In this document: in pieces, positions 46,162 through 58,819 of the stretch
Layout of the letters: each line of letters opens with the position of its first letter
How positions within the stretch are numbered: the first letter of the stretch is position 1
Origin: Oasisia sp. SBJ-2009
Taxonomy: Eukaryota; Annelida; Polychaeta; Sabellida; Siboglinidae
Direction of reading: 5' to 3'
Assembly: GCA_964017155.1 (NCBI GenBank)
Contig: OZ024866.1
Span: 18,244,358-18,308,357 of the forward strand
DNA length: 64,000 nt
Position numbers and translations under genes: made by a program
The notes under the pieces: model-generated
Seen by the model: only the letters and a program-made list of their open reading frames with translations
Database searches by the model: none
What the model was told of the DNA's origin: nothing

Positions 46162-49030
46162 ATTCGCAGGGGGGATTCACAGAGAAGCCAAATACTGGAG
46201 GCACAGATAAGGACAGCACAGATAAAACGGCAAAGAACAGTCTGGAAAACTCTACAACATTTGGTTATAAATGTGTGTGTTTAAATGCAAGGAGCATAGT
46301 AAACAAAAGAAATGAACTAAACATTATGGTAGAAGATAATGACCCTCACATAATAGGTATAACTGAATCTTGGGCCACCCCCGATATATCAGATGCCGAA
46401 TTAGGAATGACAGGATATGTCAAGTTTAGGAAAGATAGAATAGGGAGAAGGGGAGGTGGCGTTATTTTATATATTAAAGAATCCATTCAGGCTTACGAAA
46501 TAAAATTAGAAAAACAAGCAGAATGTGAAGAAGCTATGTGGTGTAACATAGTTACAGGAAACTCAACATTAACTGTTGGGTTAGTTTATCGAAGTCCAAA
46601 CATAAGCACAGATGAGAAGGAGAAAATACAAAACGCTATAAAGGAAGTCAGTAAACGGGACTGTATAATTATGGGGGATTTTAACCATGGGCGTATACAG
46701 TGGAAATCTCAACAGAGTACTGGGAGTGAAGATCAAAAGTTTTTTAATTTAGTACAAGACAGTTTCCTTACTCAACATGTGTTAGAACCAACCAGGGGTG
46801 AGAACGTATTGGACATAGTTTGAGCTCACAGAAGGAATTTATTGATAATGTCAGGATATGTAAGCCACTGGGGTGTAGTGATCACAACCAGATATATTTT
46901 ATCATCAAAGTTAAAGGAGAACAGTATCGTAAAATACGGTACAGGAAAAATATTCACAAAGGAAGATATAAGGACATGAGGAAACATTTAGCAAAGATAG
47001 ACTGGAATAACACACTGGAGAATAAGACAGCAACAGAATGTTGGAATATCTTAAAGAGGGAAATTGACTGCATTGTCGAACAATTTGTCCCCTTGAAAAA
47101 ACAGGGGAAACGGTCAAAAAAGAAACACTTATCAAAAGAAGCCATTAGAAAAATCAAATACAAGCAAACGATGTGGAAGACATATAGACATAATGGAAGT
47201 GAAGAAGACTATGCCATTTATAAAGAAGCACTTAACCAAGCTACAGCTGAAATTAGAAATTCAAAGAGAAGCTATGAAAACAAATTTGCTTTTAATATAA
47301 AACATGACAGCAAGAGTTTTTATGCGTATGTTCGAAGTAAACAGAAAGTTCAGGATAAGGTAGGACCTCTAGAAGGTAGTGATGGAAACATAATAACAGA
47401 GGGATTCTTAATGGCAGAAAACCTAAATGAATTCTTTAGTTCGGTGTTCACCAGGGAAGATACTAGTGCATTACCAGTACCAGAGACTACATTTGAAGGG
47501 AGAGAGTCAGACTATTTAGGACAACTAATTGTAACACCAAAAATGGTAGCTAAGAAAATAAGGGATATGAAGGAAAATAAGTCACCTGGAGTGGATGGGA
47601 TTCCTCCCAAATTACTACTGGAAATTGTAGAACAAATCAGCATACCACTTGCAACAGTGTACAATTTGTCAATAGAGGAAGGAGTAGTTCCATTAGAATG
47701 GAAAGAAGCAAACATCATACCATTATTTAAAAAAGGATCAAGAAGCAAGTCAGAGAACTATAGACCAGTTAGTTTAACATCGGTGGTTTGCAAACTATTA
47801 GAAAGACTAATTAAAGATCACTTGGTTGATTTTCTTGTTAAAAATAACTTGATTAACCCATCTCAACATGGGTTTCTAAAAGCGAGGTCATGCTTAACAA
47901 ATATCTTATGTTTTTTGGAAGATGTCACAAAGTGGGTAGACGAGGGATCACCAGTAGATATAATATACTTAGATTTTAAAAAAGCCTTTGACAAAGTGCC
48001 ACATCAAAGGTTACTACTTAAACTAAAGGCCCATGACATAGGCAATGGTATGATTAACTGGATAGAAAAATGGCTCATTGATAGAAGACAAAGAGTGGTA
48101 GTTGATGGGGAGGTTTCAAACTGGAAATCGATTTTGAGTGGAGTACCGCAGGGATCAGTATTGGGACCTATTTTGTTCTTAATATATATATCAATGATTT
48201 GGATGATGATATAACAAGCAAGGTGTTGAAGTTTGCGGATGATACAAAAGTGTTTAGAAAAATTGAAAGTGATGCTGATAGACAGCAATTACAAGATGAT
48301 CTAAATAAGTTAAACGAATGGTCTGATAAGTGGCAAATGCTGTTTAATTATGGGAAGTGTAAGTGCCTCCACACAGGACATGGAAATGAAGATGCACAAT
48401 ATACAATGGGTGATACTGTACTAAATACTACCGTAAAGGAAAAGGACTTAGGGTTAACAATTAGTGCTGATATGAAGGTATCAGAACAATGTGCAATTGC
48501 AGCAGCAAAGGGAAACCAAATTCTTGGATTAATTAGGCGAAATATAGTGTACAAGGAAAAAGAACTAATAATACCGCTGTACAAAACAATAGTTAGACCT
48601 CATTTAGAATATTGCATACAGGCATGGAGGCCATATCGCAAGAAGGATATTGATATACTAGAAAGAGTACAAAGAAGAGCAACCAAAATGATACAAAAAC
48701 TCAGGAATATTAGTTATGAAATGCGTCTAAAAGAATGTGGATTAACAACACTAGAAACCAGGAGATTGAGAGGAGATCAGATAGAAGTTTTTAAAATATT
48801 GAATGGGTATGAAAATATTGACAGAAATATTTTTTTCTCTGTTAAGGAAGAGAGAAGGACTAGAGGACATGGAATTACATTAGCAAAGAAGCAGTGTAGA
48901 CTAGATATTATTTTCACAAAGAACAGTAAATGAATGGAACAGATTATCGGCTGATTGTGTAGGTGCTAGTAGTGTTAATATGTTTAAAAATAAAATTGAC
49001 ATGTACCTAAGAAGGGCTGGGTACATTTAG
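46143..49030 (+). pseudogene. CR1 ORF2: endonuclease and reverse transcriptase, three frame breaks
   Basis: The endonuclease (46260-46900) shows LNARSIVNKRNEL, ITESW, GGGVILYI, MGDFNH and, after a break near 46819 in a T run, SDHNQI. The RT (about 47500-48500) shows SPGVDGIPP, LFKKGS, NYRPVSLTS, QHGFLKARS, IIYLDFKKAFDKVPH and GVPQGSVLGPILF. A two-base expansion in TATATATA near 48186 then breaks the frame, which continues with FADDTK. A third break near 48910 (TTTT) precedes QRTVNEWNRL and the last codons, ending at 49030. The exact start codon is unclear, because it overlaps the end of ORF1. All conserved RT blocks are present once the slips are allowed for. Confidence 0.85.
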
Positions 49031-49072
49031 TTAGATAGGTTGGACTCTCGATAAGCCAAAGGGCTTCCTTGT

Positions 49073-49105
49073 CCACCTGCCATCTAGAGTTGATTCTCTA
49101 GGTGG
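49073..49105 (+). other. 3' UTR hairpin of the CR1 element
   Basis: CCACCT ... CTAGAG pairs with CTCTAGGTGG around a small bulge and loop. It lies 43 nt after the ORF2 stop and just before the short CTCTTGTTAA tandem. CR1 reverse transcriptases are thought to recognise such 3' structures. Confidence 0.5.
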
Positions 49106-49128
49106 CAATCTTGTTAACTCTTGTTAAA

Positions 49129-50165
49129 CACGACTTTAGTTAAAGATGACACGGCCTGATTGGGGAATGCAGTGGGCCAAAGCACTGTTGTTAGCTAAGT
49201 GTGTGTAAACAACGTATATAATTCTATTCCGGCTGACATTCTCGAACGACTTCTATCTAGTCTCAATTCGATCACCATGTGCGATTCAGCAGTGGCTGGC
49301 ATATGATCGACAAAACATTAATTATTAAAAGAACACTGCGGTTGCTCGCCTGACCTAGTTGAGCTACGCCAGGAGGCACAGTACAGGTGGCGGTAAAGGG
49401 TTGTCTACCAAAACACAACGGCCCCTGTTAAATGACGCGTATCATTTTGTATTCGACCACTCTATCGTACGACCACATACCTGTCAACGGCGAACGCCTG
49501 TCAACGTGCCAACCGTGGTGACAAACACGACTGTGAGCAATATATTTCGTCGCATCCACGAGCAAACGTCCGATCGATCCTGTCGAATTTAGGCCGTGCA
49601 ACAGGAAGTTTTACTGCACGACAACGCATCAAAGGAGTCAGTCAAGCGCGAAGGCAGAGGGACAGATTAGATAACAGGAGAGAACATTAGAGAGTATTGT
49701 GTAGCGTGGCGTGTCATAAAAACAGCTCTAGTAGGACTGTTTTGGTAAATTACAATTATCAGTGATATCAAATTATGACAGCTGTCGGTCGGTATTTTTC
49801 TGCAGGTGTCATTTTGAAATGAAGGGGTGTCATGTTTCAAAATGTTTTGTTGGCAGCAGAGGTATTAGAATTTCACGTATTTTCCACGGCTGTCTACCAG
49901 AGTACATACTGTGAATTTTTCCATAACGAACCTATTAAATTTATTTCGGAAATGAACGAAACGTTATAAACGCCGCCTATGGAAAAGTCAAATGTGGTCT
50001 TACGTCTGTAACCGAATCGTATTTCCTAACGGACAGATCAGGTCGTTGCACCACCAGCCGCGGACAGGGCATATTGTGTTTCCTTATCCCTTATCGCAAT
50101 TCGTACACGGGTTCAGACGCACTCAATACGACGATTACATGATTGATGTAAGTTCCTCTATTAAA
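49129..50165. other. Intergenic, no gene seen
   Basis: No recognised element. The open frame that enters the adjacent pentamer array from 49992 is not supported. Confidence 0.45.
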
Positions 50166-51190
50166 TTCGATTCGATTCGACTCGACTCGACTCGACTCGA
50201 CTCGACTCGACTCGACTCGACTCGACTCGACTCGACTCGACTCGACTCGACTCGACTCGACTCGACTCGACTCGACTCGACTCGACTCGACTCGCCTCGA
50301 CTCGACTCGACTCGACTCGACTCGACTCGACTCGACTCGACTCGACTCGACTCGACTCGACTCGACTCGACTCGACTCGACTCGACTCGACTCGACTCGA
50401 CTCGACTCGACTCGACTCGACTCGACTCGACTCGACTCGACTCGACTCGACTCGACTCGACTCGACTCGACTCGACTCGACTCGACTCGACTCGACTCGA
50501 CTCGACTCGACTCGACTCGACTCGACTCGACTCGACTCGACTCGACTCGACTCGACTCGACTCGACTCGACTCGACTCGACTCGACTCGACTCGACTCGA
50601 CTCGACTCGACTCGACTCGACTCGACTCGACTCGACTCGACTCGACTCGACTCGACTCGACTCGACTCGACTCGACTCGACTCGACTCGACTCGACTCGA
50701 CTCGACTCGACTCGACTCGACTCGACTCGACTCGACTCGACTCGACTCGACTCGACTCGACTCGACTCGACTCGACTCGACTCGACTCGACTCGACTCGA
50801 CTCGACTCGACTCGACTCGACTCGACTCGACTCGACTCGACTCGACTCGACTCGACTCGACTCGACTCGACTCGACTCGACTCGACTCGACTCGACTCGA
50901 CTCGACTCGACTCGACTCGACTCGACTCGACTCGACTCGACTCGACTCGACTCGACTCGACTCGACTCGACTCGACTCGACTCGACTCGACTCGACTCGA
51001 CTCGACTCGACTCGACTCGACTCGACTCGACTCGACTCGACTCGACTCGACTCGACTCGACTCGACTCGACTCGACTCGACTCGACTCGACTCGACTCGA
51101 CTCGACTCGACTCGACTCGACTCGACTCGACTCGACTCGACTCGACTCGACTCGACTCGACTCGACTCGACTCGACTCGACTCGACTCGA
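50166..51190. repeat. (CTCGA)n pentamer array, about 202 units
   Basis: The array is almost perfectly homogeneous; the one variant seen is CTCGC at 50291-50295. The left edge is ATTCG-type pentamers and the right edge passes through GAGTG into AATTC pentamers (51193-51211), so both flanks hold degenerate relatives. Every unit keeps its CpG and a TCGA palindrome. Pentamer repeats stay open in several frames, so the roughly 400-codon frames here are meaningless. Confidence 0.98.
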
Positions 51191-51211
51191 GTGAATTCAA
51201 TTCAATTCAAT

Positions 51212-51982
51212 TATTTTTGTTGTCCTAAGAAGGATGTTCGTCATGTCACGGGTACAAGAAATGAAACAAACTACACATTAGACGTGCATTTAAAAAATAA
51301 AGGATTTTCAAAGAAGATAAATTAAATACAACATGCAAATACATCCAGCCCAACAAGAGTCCCGCGCCTACGGCAATCGGAATTCCGAACCAGTTGACTA
51401 TAATATTACTGGTTCAACATTCTGATCGCAGCAGGCACAATACTCCTGCTGTACCGAACCCTTTTACATTTCCTGCACCGGTCCGTCCTTCCAGACGGAC
51501 GAACATGACCCTACGAATGGAGCGAGTGATCAGAATCAGCAGCGACGAGCCTTCCTCAACATTGCACGGTTCATCATTTTGGGGCAGCACTGGTGTAGGT
51601 ATAACATTCACCTACATGTGAAATTTCTAGAATCTTGTTACAGTTACTCACAGAAAGTGCAGGATAATAACAAATAATGCAATAAGTTATGATAGGCTAA
51701 ATTACGCAACTTTAGAGACGGAGAACAAGTTTTGGATCAACATTGAAAGCTCGCAACTTTCGAAGAACGTGCATTCGCTGCTGATACTTCTTTTGCACAG
51801 CTGTATCATGCTCTGTAAAGGACAGTGTCTAAAAGGATGTGTTATTTGGGTTTTATATAGGTAAATCTGGCTATAAAGCGACTGTCAGGTGCAACATTTT
51901 ATCCTGGACGAGTAGATTTTAAAATAGTAGCAGATTGGTAAGGGCATCTATCACCTGCTGCCGAGTGCAAGACACGGCAGGA
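51212..51982. other. Intergenic, no gene seen
   Basis: No recognised coding sequence. Confidence 0.5.
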
Positions 51983-52240
51983 GACTGGCATGCAGGGTTG
52001 GTCCGCATGCAAACGTTTGCTTGGCAGATTAAACGCTGAACGAACGGAGCTCAACTCGGCTGAGCGCACGGCACGTGGAACAACCGACTCGGCAGACATG
52101 GCTGTCATAATTGTTACTGGCTTTGTCTCCGTGACTCGATCTGAGACAGGGACACGTTTGCATGACCTATATGACACACAGATAACGGAGATCGACACGA
52201 ATGTGTATGTTAGCGTTCGAACTTTCCTGAACATCACCAT
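51899..52240 (-). pseudogene. Truncated third LicD paralog, N-terminal part only
   Basis: On the minus strand, codons 1-85 (MVMFRKVRTLTYTFVSIS ... LHADQPCMPV) match the anchor and first stem unit of LicD gene 2 closely. Similarity then stops abruptly at plus position 51983 and the frame runs 28 unrelated codons to a stop. The catalytic domain is absent. The homologous block (51983-52466) also includes about 220 bp of sequence upstream of the start codon, corresponding to 43269-43743, so promoter sequence was copied too. It is a partial DNA-level duplication about 8.7 kb from its source and in the same orientation. Confidence 0.88.
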
Positions 52241-52466
52241 TTGCGTAGTGTTTGTCTCGCTGCGTCAGTCGGTTTACATACGTCGACTGTAGACACTCCC
52301 CATAGACTCGCACTTCACAACGGGCGCCTTGTAATGTCATACCCCAGTGTAGACTTGTTGGGAAGACCGTGTGCAACGTCTATCGCGAGTGTGGTGAGGT
52401 CTAATGTGGCATCAGACGCACGTTTCACAATGGCAGTCTTCTCCCGACGACAGCACTACATCTAAA

Positions 52467-53270
52467 TACAAATGCAAATTTGTGTTGGAAGCAATAGCTG
52501 ACATTATTTTCCCAGAATAAATTTGTCACTTTCAAACGAGTGGCGAGAAGGACCGGTTGTGAGACTGGTGTCCGGGAGAGAGTGACACAATGACGTATTT
52601 GTCGTAGCGTGACGTGTTTGTCGTAGCGTGACGGCCGCCAAGCGTGGGTGGTGAGACTATAAATGCGTATAAAAAAGATCCATTTAAGTGTCTTGGTCAT
52701 AAAGAGGTCACCTGGTTTATCATGATCTTTAATGGACCATCATCACCCAACACATTCGTGCATACAAAGGATAGAGCTGTAAATAAAATATATAGTTCAC
52801 AATAATATTAATAAAATAATAATAAGTAACAGTAATACAATAATTGATAAATATACTGCTGCATAGTATTGAATACCATTGGTATTGATTATTGGTATCA
52901 CTGTGGCTCAGTGGTAGTTTTAATGGTATTTGAAAATACTGTTCGCTACCATTGGACAATTCAGTGATCAATTATTATTTTTAATGGTACACTCAGTGAT
53001 ATTTGAAAATATCATTCAAAATACCACTGGATGTCATTTAAATACCCCTGGCCATAATACACCATAGTACCATGCAATGTTATTTGAGTGGTATTTTGTG
53101 TCAGGGAAGAGAGCGGTGCAAAGACACTTCCGTCCAATGGCCCGTTGTAGCGGCCGTCGGGACACGGCCGTCACTGGTGCCGAATGGGGCGGCACCAACG
53201 AGCGTCACGCATGGGAGAGCGGGGGCACGAACGGACGCGATCATTCCGACTTAGCGGTGCGTCTACGTCT
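52467..53270. other. Intergenic; AT-rich stretch with repeated TGGTATT/AATACCA words
   Basis: From about 52880 to 53100, short inverted and direct words (GGTATT, AATACCA, TTTGAAAATA) recur irregularly. They may be a decayed MITE or satellite, but I could not define a unit or ends. Confidence 0.35.
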
Positions 53271-53693
<423 letters not shown>

Positions 53694-53867
53694 CCACGTA
53701 GACAGGTGTAGTTATATAACGGTAATTGAGTGGTTGTATTTCACGTCAGCGGCTTTTGTAGTAGCCTTAGCGAGTCTCCCGATACAACTGTACTGACATT
53801 GATTTTTTATTGTTCATACGTTACGTGCTTGCTTCTGTTGAATAAAGATTGTCTAGTTCCTGTTCCA

Positions 53868-53881
53868 CACACACGCACACA

Positions 53882-53912
<31 letters not shown>

Positions 53913-53942
53913 CACGCCACGCCACGCCACGCCACACACACA

Positions 53943-53994
<52 letters not shown>

Positions 53995-53996
53995 CG
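53868..53996. repeat. Compound CACG/CGCA, GCCAC and CA microsatellite
   Basis: ACGC tetramers (53882-53910), then GCCAC pentamers to about 53935, then CA to 53991. Confidence 0.95.
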
Positions 53997-54188
53997 CATG
54001 TATCACACACCTGTGTGAATCAGCGCTACATTGTATGACGAGATGAAAGCCTGCCGCTGTGCAGGATGACAGGTGTAACAATGTAAGGTGAGAGGTTGCC
54101 GACGGCGACAGGCTGACGGGCGGTTCTCAAGTGTGCTGTGCCGTGGCTCGCCTAACAAGGCAGCAGGTGATCGATATGGCTTACTTGT

Positions 54189-54215
54189 AGGGGGAGGTTG
54201 GGGGGAGGGGGGGTG
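54189..54215 (+). other. G-run cluster, potential G-quadruplex
   Basis: GGGGGAGGTTGGGGGGAG, then seven further G, gives closely spaced G runs of 5, 2, 6 and 7. Confidence 0.4.
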
Positions 54216-54509
54216 GACCATAGCGGACAATTGACTCTTTGTAAACAGCTATATTGATAAAGTATTCGGTGAACAGTTTGTCGGTGTGCCCTATTGCCGC
54301 GGGGGAAAACATCCACAGTGCCAACGTTGTTTCGAGTTTATCTTGTTAAATTCAGTTTAGTCGACAGAGAGTCTTAAATGTATTTACTATAATCTGCGCA
54401 CAGACATCCTTGCCTTAAACGTTAGTGTTTCGACAAGCGTCACGTGCCTTGTCGGAGGACATGTCGCCTCCTTGTCGGGATATTTTCAACTGGTGTGTCG
54501 GCGGCAAGG

Positions 54510-57500
54510 CTGTGGATGATCCGGCTGTATGTAGAAATACGTTTGATGATCCGGCGATAGGTGGAACGGTTGTTGATGATCCGGTGATAGTTGGAACGGT
54601 TGTTGATGATTCTGCGTTGGTAGAACGGTTGTTGATGATCCGACGGTAGGTGGAATGTTTGTTGATTATCCGGCGATAGTTAGAAAGGTTGTTGATGATC
54701 CGGTTGTAGGTAGAATGGTTGTTGACGATCCGGCGATAGGTAGAAGGGTTTTTGATGATCCGATGATACGTGGTATGGTTGTTGATGATCCGGTGGTAGG
54801 TGGACCGGTTGTTGATGATCCGGTGGTAGGTGGAACGGTTGTTGATGATCCGGCGGTAGATGGAACGGTTGTTGATGATTCGGCGATAGGTGGAATGCTT
54901 GTTGATGATCCGGTGGTAAGTAGAATGGTTGTTGACGATCCGGAGGTAGGTGGAATAATTGTTGACGTTCCGGCGGTAGGTGGAATGGTTGATGATGATC
55001 CGGTGGTAAGTAGAATGGTTGTTGATGATCCGGTGGTAGGTGGAATAATTGTTGACGTTCCGGTGGTAGGTGGAATGGTTGATGATGATCCGGTGGTAAG
55101 TAGAATGGTTGTTGATGATCCGGTGGTAGGTGGAATAATTGTTGACGTTCCGGCGGTAGGTGGAATTGTTGTTGATGATCCGATGGTAGGTGGAACGGTT
55201 GTTTATGATCCGGTGGTACGTGGAATGGTTGTGTATGATCCGGCGGTAGGTGGAACGGTTGTTTATGATCCGGTGGTAGGTGGTATGGTAGGTGAAACGG
55301 TTGTTGATGGTCGGGTGGTAGGTGAAACGGTTGTTGATGGTCGGGTGGTAAGTGAAACGGTTGTTGATGGTCGGGTGGTAGGTGAAACGGTTGTAATGGT
55401 CGGATGGTAGGTGAAACGGTCGTTGATGGTCGGGTGGTAGGTGAAACGGTTGTTGATGGTTGGGTGGTAGGTGAAGCGGTTGTTGATGGTAGGGTGGTAG
55501 ATGAAACGGTTGTAATGGTCGAGTGGTAGGTGAAACGGTTGTTGATGGTCGGGTGGTAGGTGAAACGGTTGTTTATGGTCGGGTGGTAGGTGAAACAGTT
55601 GTAATGGTTGGGTGGTAGGTGAAACGGTTGTTGATGGTCCAGTGGTAGGTGAAACGGTTGTTTATGGCCGGGCGGTAGGTGAAACGGTTGTTGATGGTAG
55701 AGTGGTAGGTGAAACGGTTGTTGATGGTCGGGTGGTAAGTGAAACGGTTGTTGATGGTCGGGTGGTAGGTGAAACGGTTGTTGATGGTCGGGTGGTAGGT
55801 GAAACGGTTGTTTATGGTCGGGTGGTATGTGAAACGGTTGTTGATGGAAGAGTGGTAGGTGAAACGGTTGTTGATGGTCGGTGGTAGGTGAAACGGTTGT
55901 TGATGGTAGGGTGGTAGGTGAAACGGTTGTTGATGGTCGGGTGGTAGGTGAAACGGTTGTTGATGGTAGGGTGGTAGATGAAACGGTTGTAATGGTCGGG
56001 TGGTAGGTGAAACGGTTTTTGATGGTCGGATGGTAGGTGAAACGGTCGTTGATGGTCGGGTGGTAGGTGAAACGGTTGTTTATGGTCGGGTGGTAGGCGA
56101 AACGGTTATTGATGGTAGAGTGGTAGGTGAAACGGTTGTTGATGGTCGGGTGGTAGTTGAAACGGTTGTTGATGGTAGGGTGGTAGGTGAAACGGTTGTT
56201 GATGGTCGGGTGGTAGGTGAAACGGTTGTTGATGGTAGGGTGGTAGATGAAACGGTTGTAATGGTCGGGTGGTAAGTGAAACGGTTTTTGATGGTCGGGT
56301 GGTAGGTGAAACGGTTGTTGATGGTAGAGTGGTAGGTGAAACGGTTGTTGATGGTCGGGTGGTAGGTGAAACGGTTGTTGATGGTAGGGTGGTAGATGAA
56401 ACGGTTGTAATGGTCGGGTGGTAGGTGAAACGGTTTTTGATGGTCGGATGGTAGGTGAAACGGTCGTTGATGGTCGGGTGGTAGGTGAAACGGTTGTTTA
56501 TGGTCGGGTGGTAGGCGAAACGGTTATTGATGGTAGAGTGGTAGGTGAAACGGTTGTTGATGGTCGGGTGGTAGTTGAAACGGTTGTTGATGGTAGGGTG
56601 GTAGGTGAAACGGTTGTTGATGGTCGGGTGGTAGGTGAAACGGTTGTTGATGGTAGGGTGGTAGATGAAACGGTTGTAATGGTCGGGTGGTAGGTGAAAC
56701 GGTTGTTGATGGTCGGGTGGTAGGTGAAACGGTTGTTGATGGTAGAGTGGTAGGTGAAACGGGTGTAATGGTCGGGTGGTAGGTGAAACAGTTGTAATGG
56801 TCGGGTGGTAGGTGAAACGGTCGTTGATGGTCGGGTGGTAGGTGAAACGGTTGTTGATGGTCGGGTGGTAGGTGAAACGGTTGTTTATGGTCGGGTGGTA
56901 GGTGAAACGGTTATTGATGGTAGAGTGGTAGGTGAAACGGTTGTTGATGGTCGGGTGGTAGGTGAAACGGTTGTTGATGGTCGGGTGGTAGGTGAAACGG
57001 TTGTTGATGGTCGGGTGGTAGGTGAAACGGTTGTTGATGGTCGGGTGGTAGGTGAAACGGTTGTTGATGGTAGAGTGGTAGGTGAAACGGTTGTTGATGG
57101 TCGGGTGGTAAGTGAAACGGTTGTTGATGGTCGGGTGGTAGGTGAAACGGTTGTTGATGGTCGGGTGGTAGGTGAAACGGTTGTTTATGGTCGGGTGGTA
57201 TGTGAAACGGTTGTTGATGGAAGAGTGGTAGGTGAAACGGTTGTTGATGGTCGGTGGTAGGTGAAACGGTTGTTGATGGTAGGGTGGTAGGTGAAACGGT
57301 TGTTGATGGTCGGGTGGTAGGTGAAACGGTTGTTGATGGTAGGGTGGTAGATGAAACGGTTGTAATGGTCGGGTGGTAGGTGAAACGGTTTTTGATGGTC
57401 GGATGGTAGGTGAAACGGTCGTTGATGGTCGGGTGGTAGGTGAAACGGTTGTTTATGGTCGGGTGGTAGGCGAAACGGTTATTGATGGTAGAGTGGTAGG

Positions 57501-58635
57501 TGAAACGGTTGTTGATGGTCGGGTGGTAGTTGAAACGGTTGTTGATGGTAGGGTGGTAGGTGAAACGGTTGTTGATGGTCGGGTGGTAGGTGAAACGGTT
57601 GTTGATGGTAGGGTGGTAGATGAAACGGTTGTAATGGTCGGGTGGTAGGTGAAACGGTTTTTGATGGTAGGGTGGTAGGTGAAACGGTTGTTGATGGTCG
57701 GGTGGTAGGTGAAACGGTTATTGATGGTAGAGTGGTAGGTGAAACGGTTGTTGATGGTCGGGTGGTAGTTGAAACGGTTGTTGATGGTAGGGTGGTAGGT
57801 GAAACGGTTGTTGATGGTCGGGTGGTAGGTGAAACGGTTGTTGATGGTAGGGTGGTAGGTGAAACAGTTGTAATGGTCGGGTGGTAGGTGAAACGGTTGT
57901 TGATGGTAGGGTGGTAGATGAAACGGTTGTAATGGTCGGGTGGTAGGTGAAACGGTTTTTGATGGTCGGATGGTAGGTGAAACGGTCGTTGATGGTCGGG
58001 TGGTAGGTGAAACGGTTGTTTATGGTCGGGTGGTAGGCGAAACGGTTATTGATGGTAGAGTGGTAGGTGAAACGGTTGTTGATGGTCGGGTGGTAGTTGA
58101 AACGGTTGTTGATGGTAGGGTGGTAGGTGAAACGGTTGTTGATGGTCGGGTGGTAGGTGAAACGGTTGTTGATGGTAGGGTGGTAGATGAAACGGTTGTA
58201 ATGGTCGGGTGGTAGGTGAAACGGTTTTTGATGGTAGGGTGGTAGGTGAAACGGGTGTAATGGTCGGGTGGTAGGTGAAACAGTTGTAATGGTCGGGTGG
58301 TAGGTGAAACGGTCGTTGATGGTCGGGTGGTAGGTGAAACGGTTGTTGATGGTCGGGTGGTAGGTGAAACGGTTGTTTATGGTCGGGTGGTAGGTGAAAC
58401 GGTTATTGATGGTAGAGTGGTAGGTGAAACGGTTGTTGATGGTCGGGTGGTAGGTGAAACGGTTGTTGATGGTCGGGTGGTAGGTGAAACGGTTGTTGAT
58501 GGTCGGGTGGTAGGTGAAACGGTTGTTGATGGTAGAGTGGTAGGTGAAACGGTTGTTGATGGTCGGGTGGTAGGTGAAACGGTTGTTTATGGTCGGGTAG
58601 TAGGTGAAACGGTTGTTGATGGTCGGGTGGTAGAT
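54510..58635 (+). repeat. 4.1-kb array of 30-bp units with higher-order structure
   Basis: Two related unit types are seen. From about 54510 to 55290 the unit is of the type GATCCGGTGGTAGGTGGAAC-GGTTGTTGAT; from 55290 onward it is GGTCGGGTGGTAGGTGAAAC-GGTTGTTGAT. Units are in frame as ten-residue repeats (VVDDPVVGGT, VVDGRVVGET), but many units read GTTGTAATGG, one base shorter, and break the frame. Blocks recur: the translation of 56000-56275 is repeated unchanged at 56418-56693, 57373-57648 and 57940-58215, and 55675-56275 recurs 1373 bp further on. The plus frame is open for 251 codons at 54655-55410. The minus strand is also free of stops, so open frames alone do not prove coding. Confidence 0.95.
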
Positions 58636-58819
58636 GACATTTCTGGAAGCAGTGATTGTAGGACTGGCTATGTAGAAATCATTGTTGTGTGCAGCATGGC
58701 ATCAGAGATGCGAAATAAAGACATTTGTCAGAAAGGTACCAGGTGTGTTTGCATACAGGTGTAATTCTGCCTAGATTTGTCAGCATGGTTAATCTCTGGC
58801 TGATTGGAGGAGAAATGAA

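Larger units (their letters stand above)
44361..49128 (+). mobile_element. Near-complete CR1-type non-LTR retrotransposon
   Basis: The order is tandem 5' UTR, ORF1 (zinc finger and SGNH esterase), ORF2 (endonuclease and RT), and a 3' UTR with a hairpin and the short tandem CTCTTGTTAA. This is the standard CR1 layout. The 5' end is approximate and no target-site duplication was identified. Four small indels break the frames, each in a homopolymer or TA run. Confidence 0.88.

Noticed and set aside
49992..51200. About 400-residue RLDST-type and SRVES-type repeat proteins
   Set aside because: Produced by pure CTCGA pentamers on both strands.
54510..58635. CRISPR array or other repeat-spacer system
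   Set aside because: The 30-bp units abut without unique spacers, there are no cas genes and the DNA is eukaryotic.
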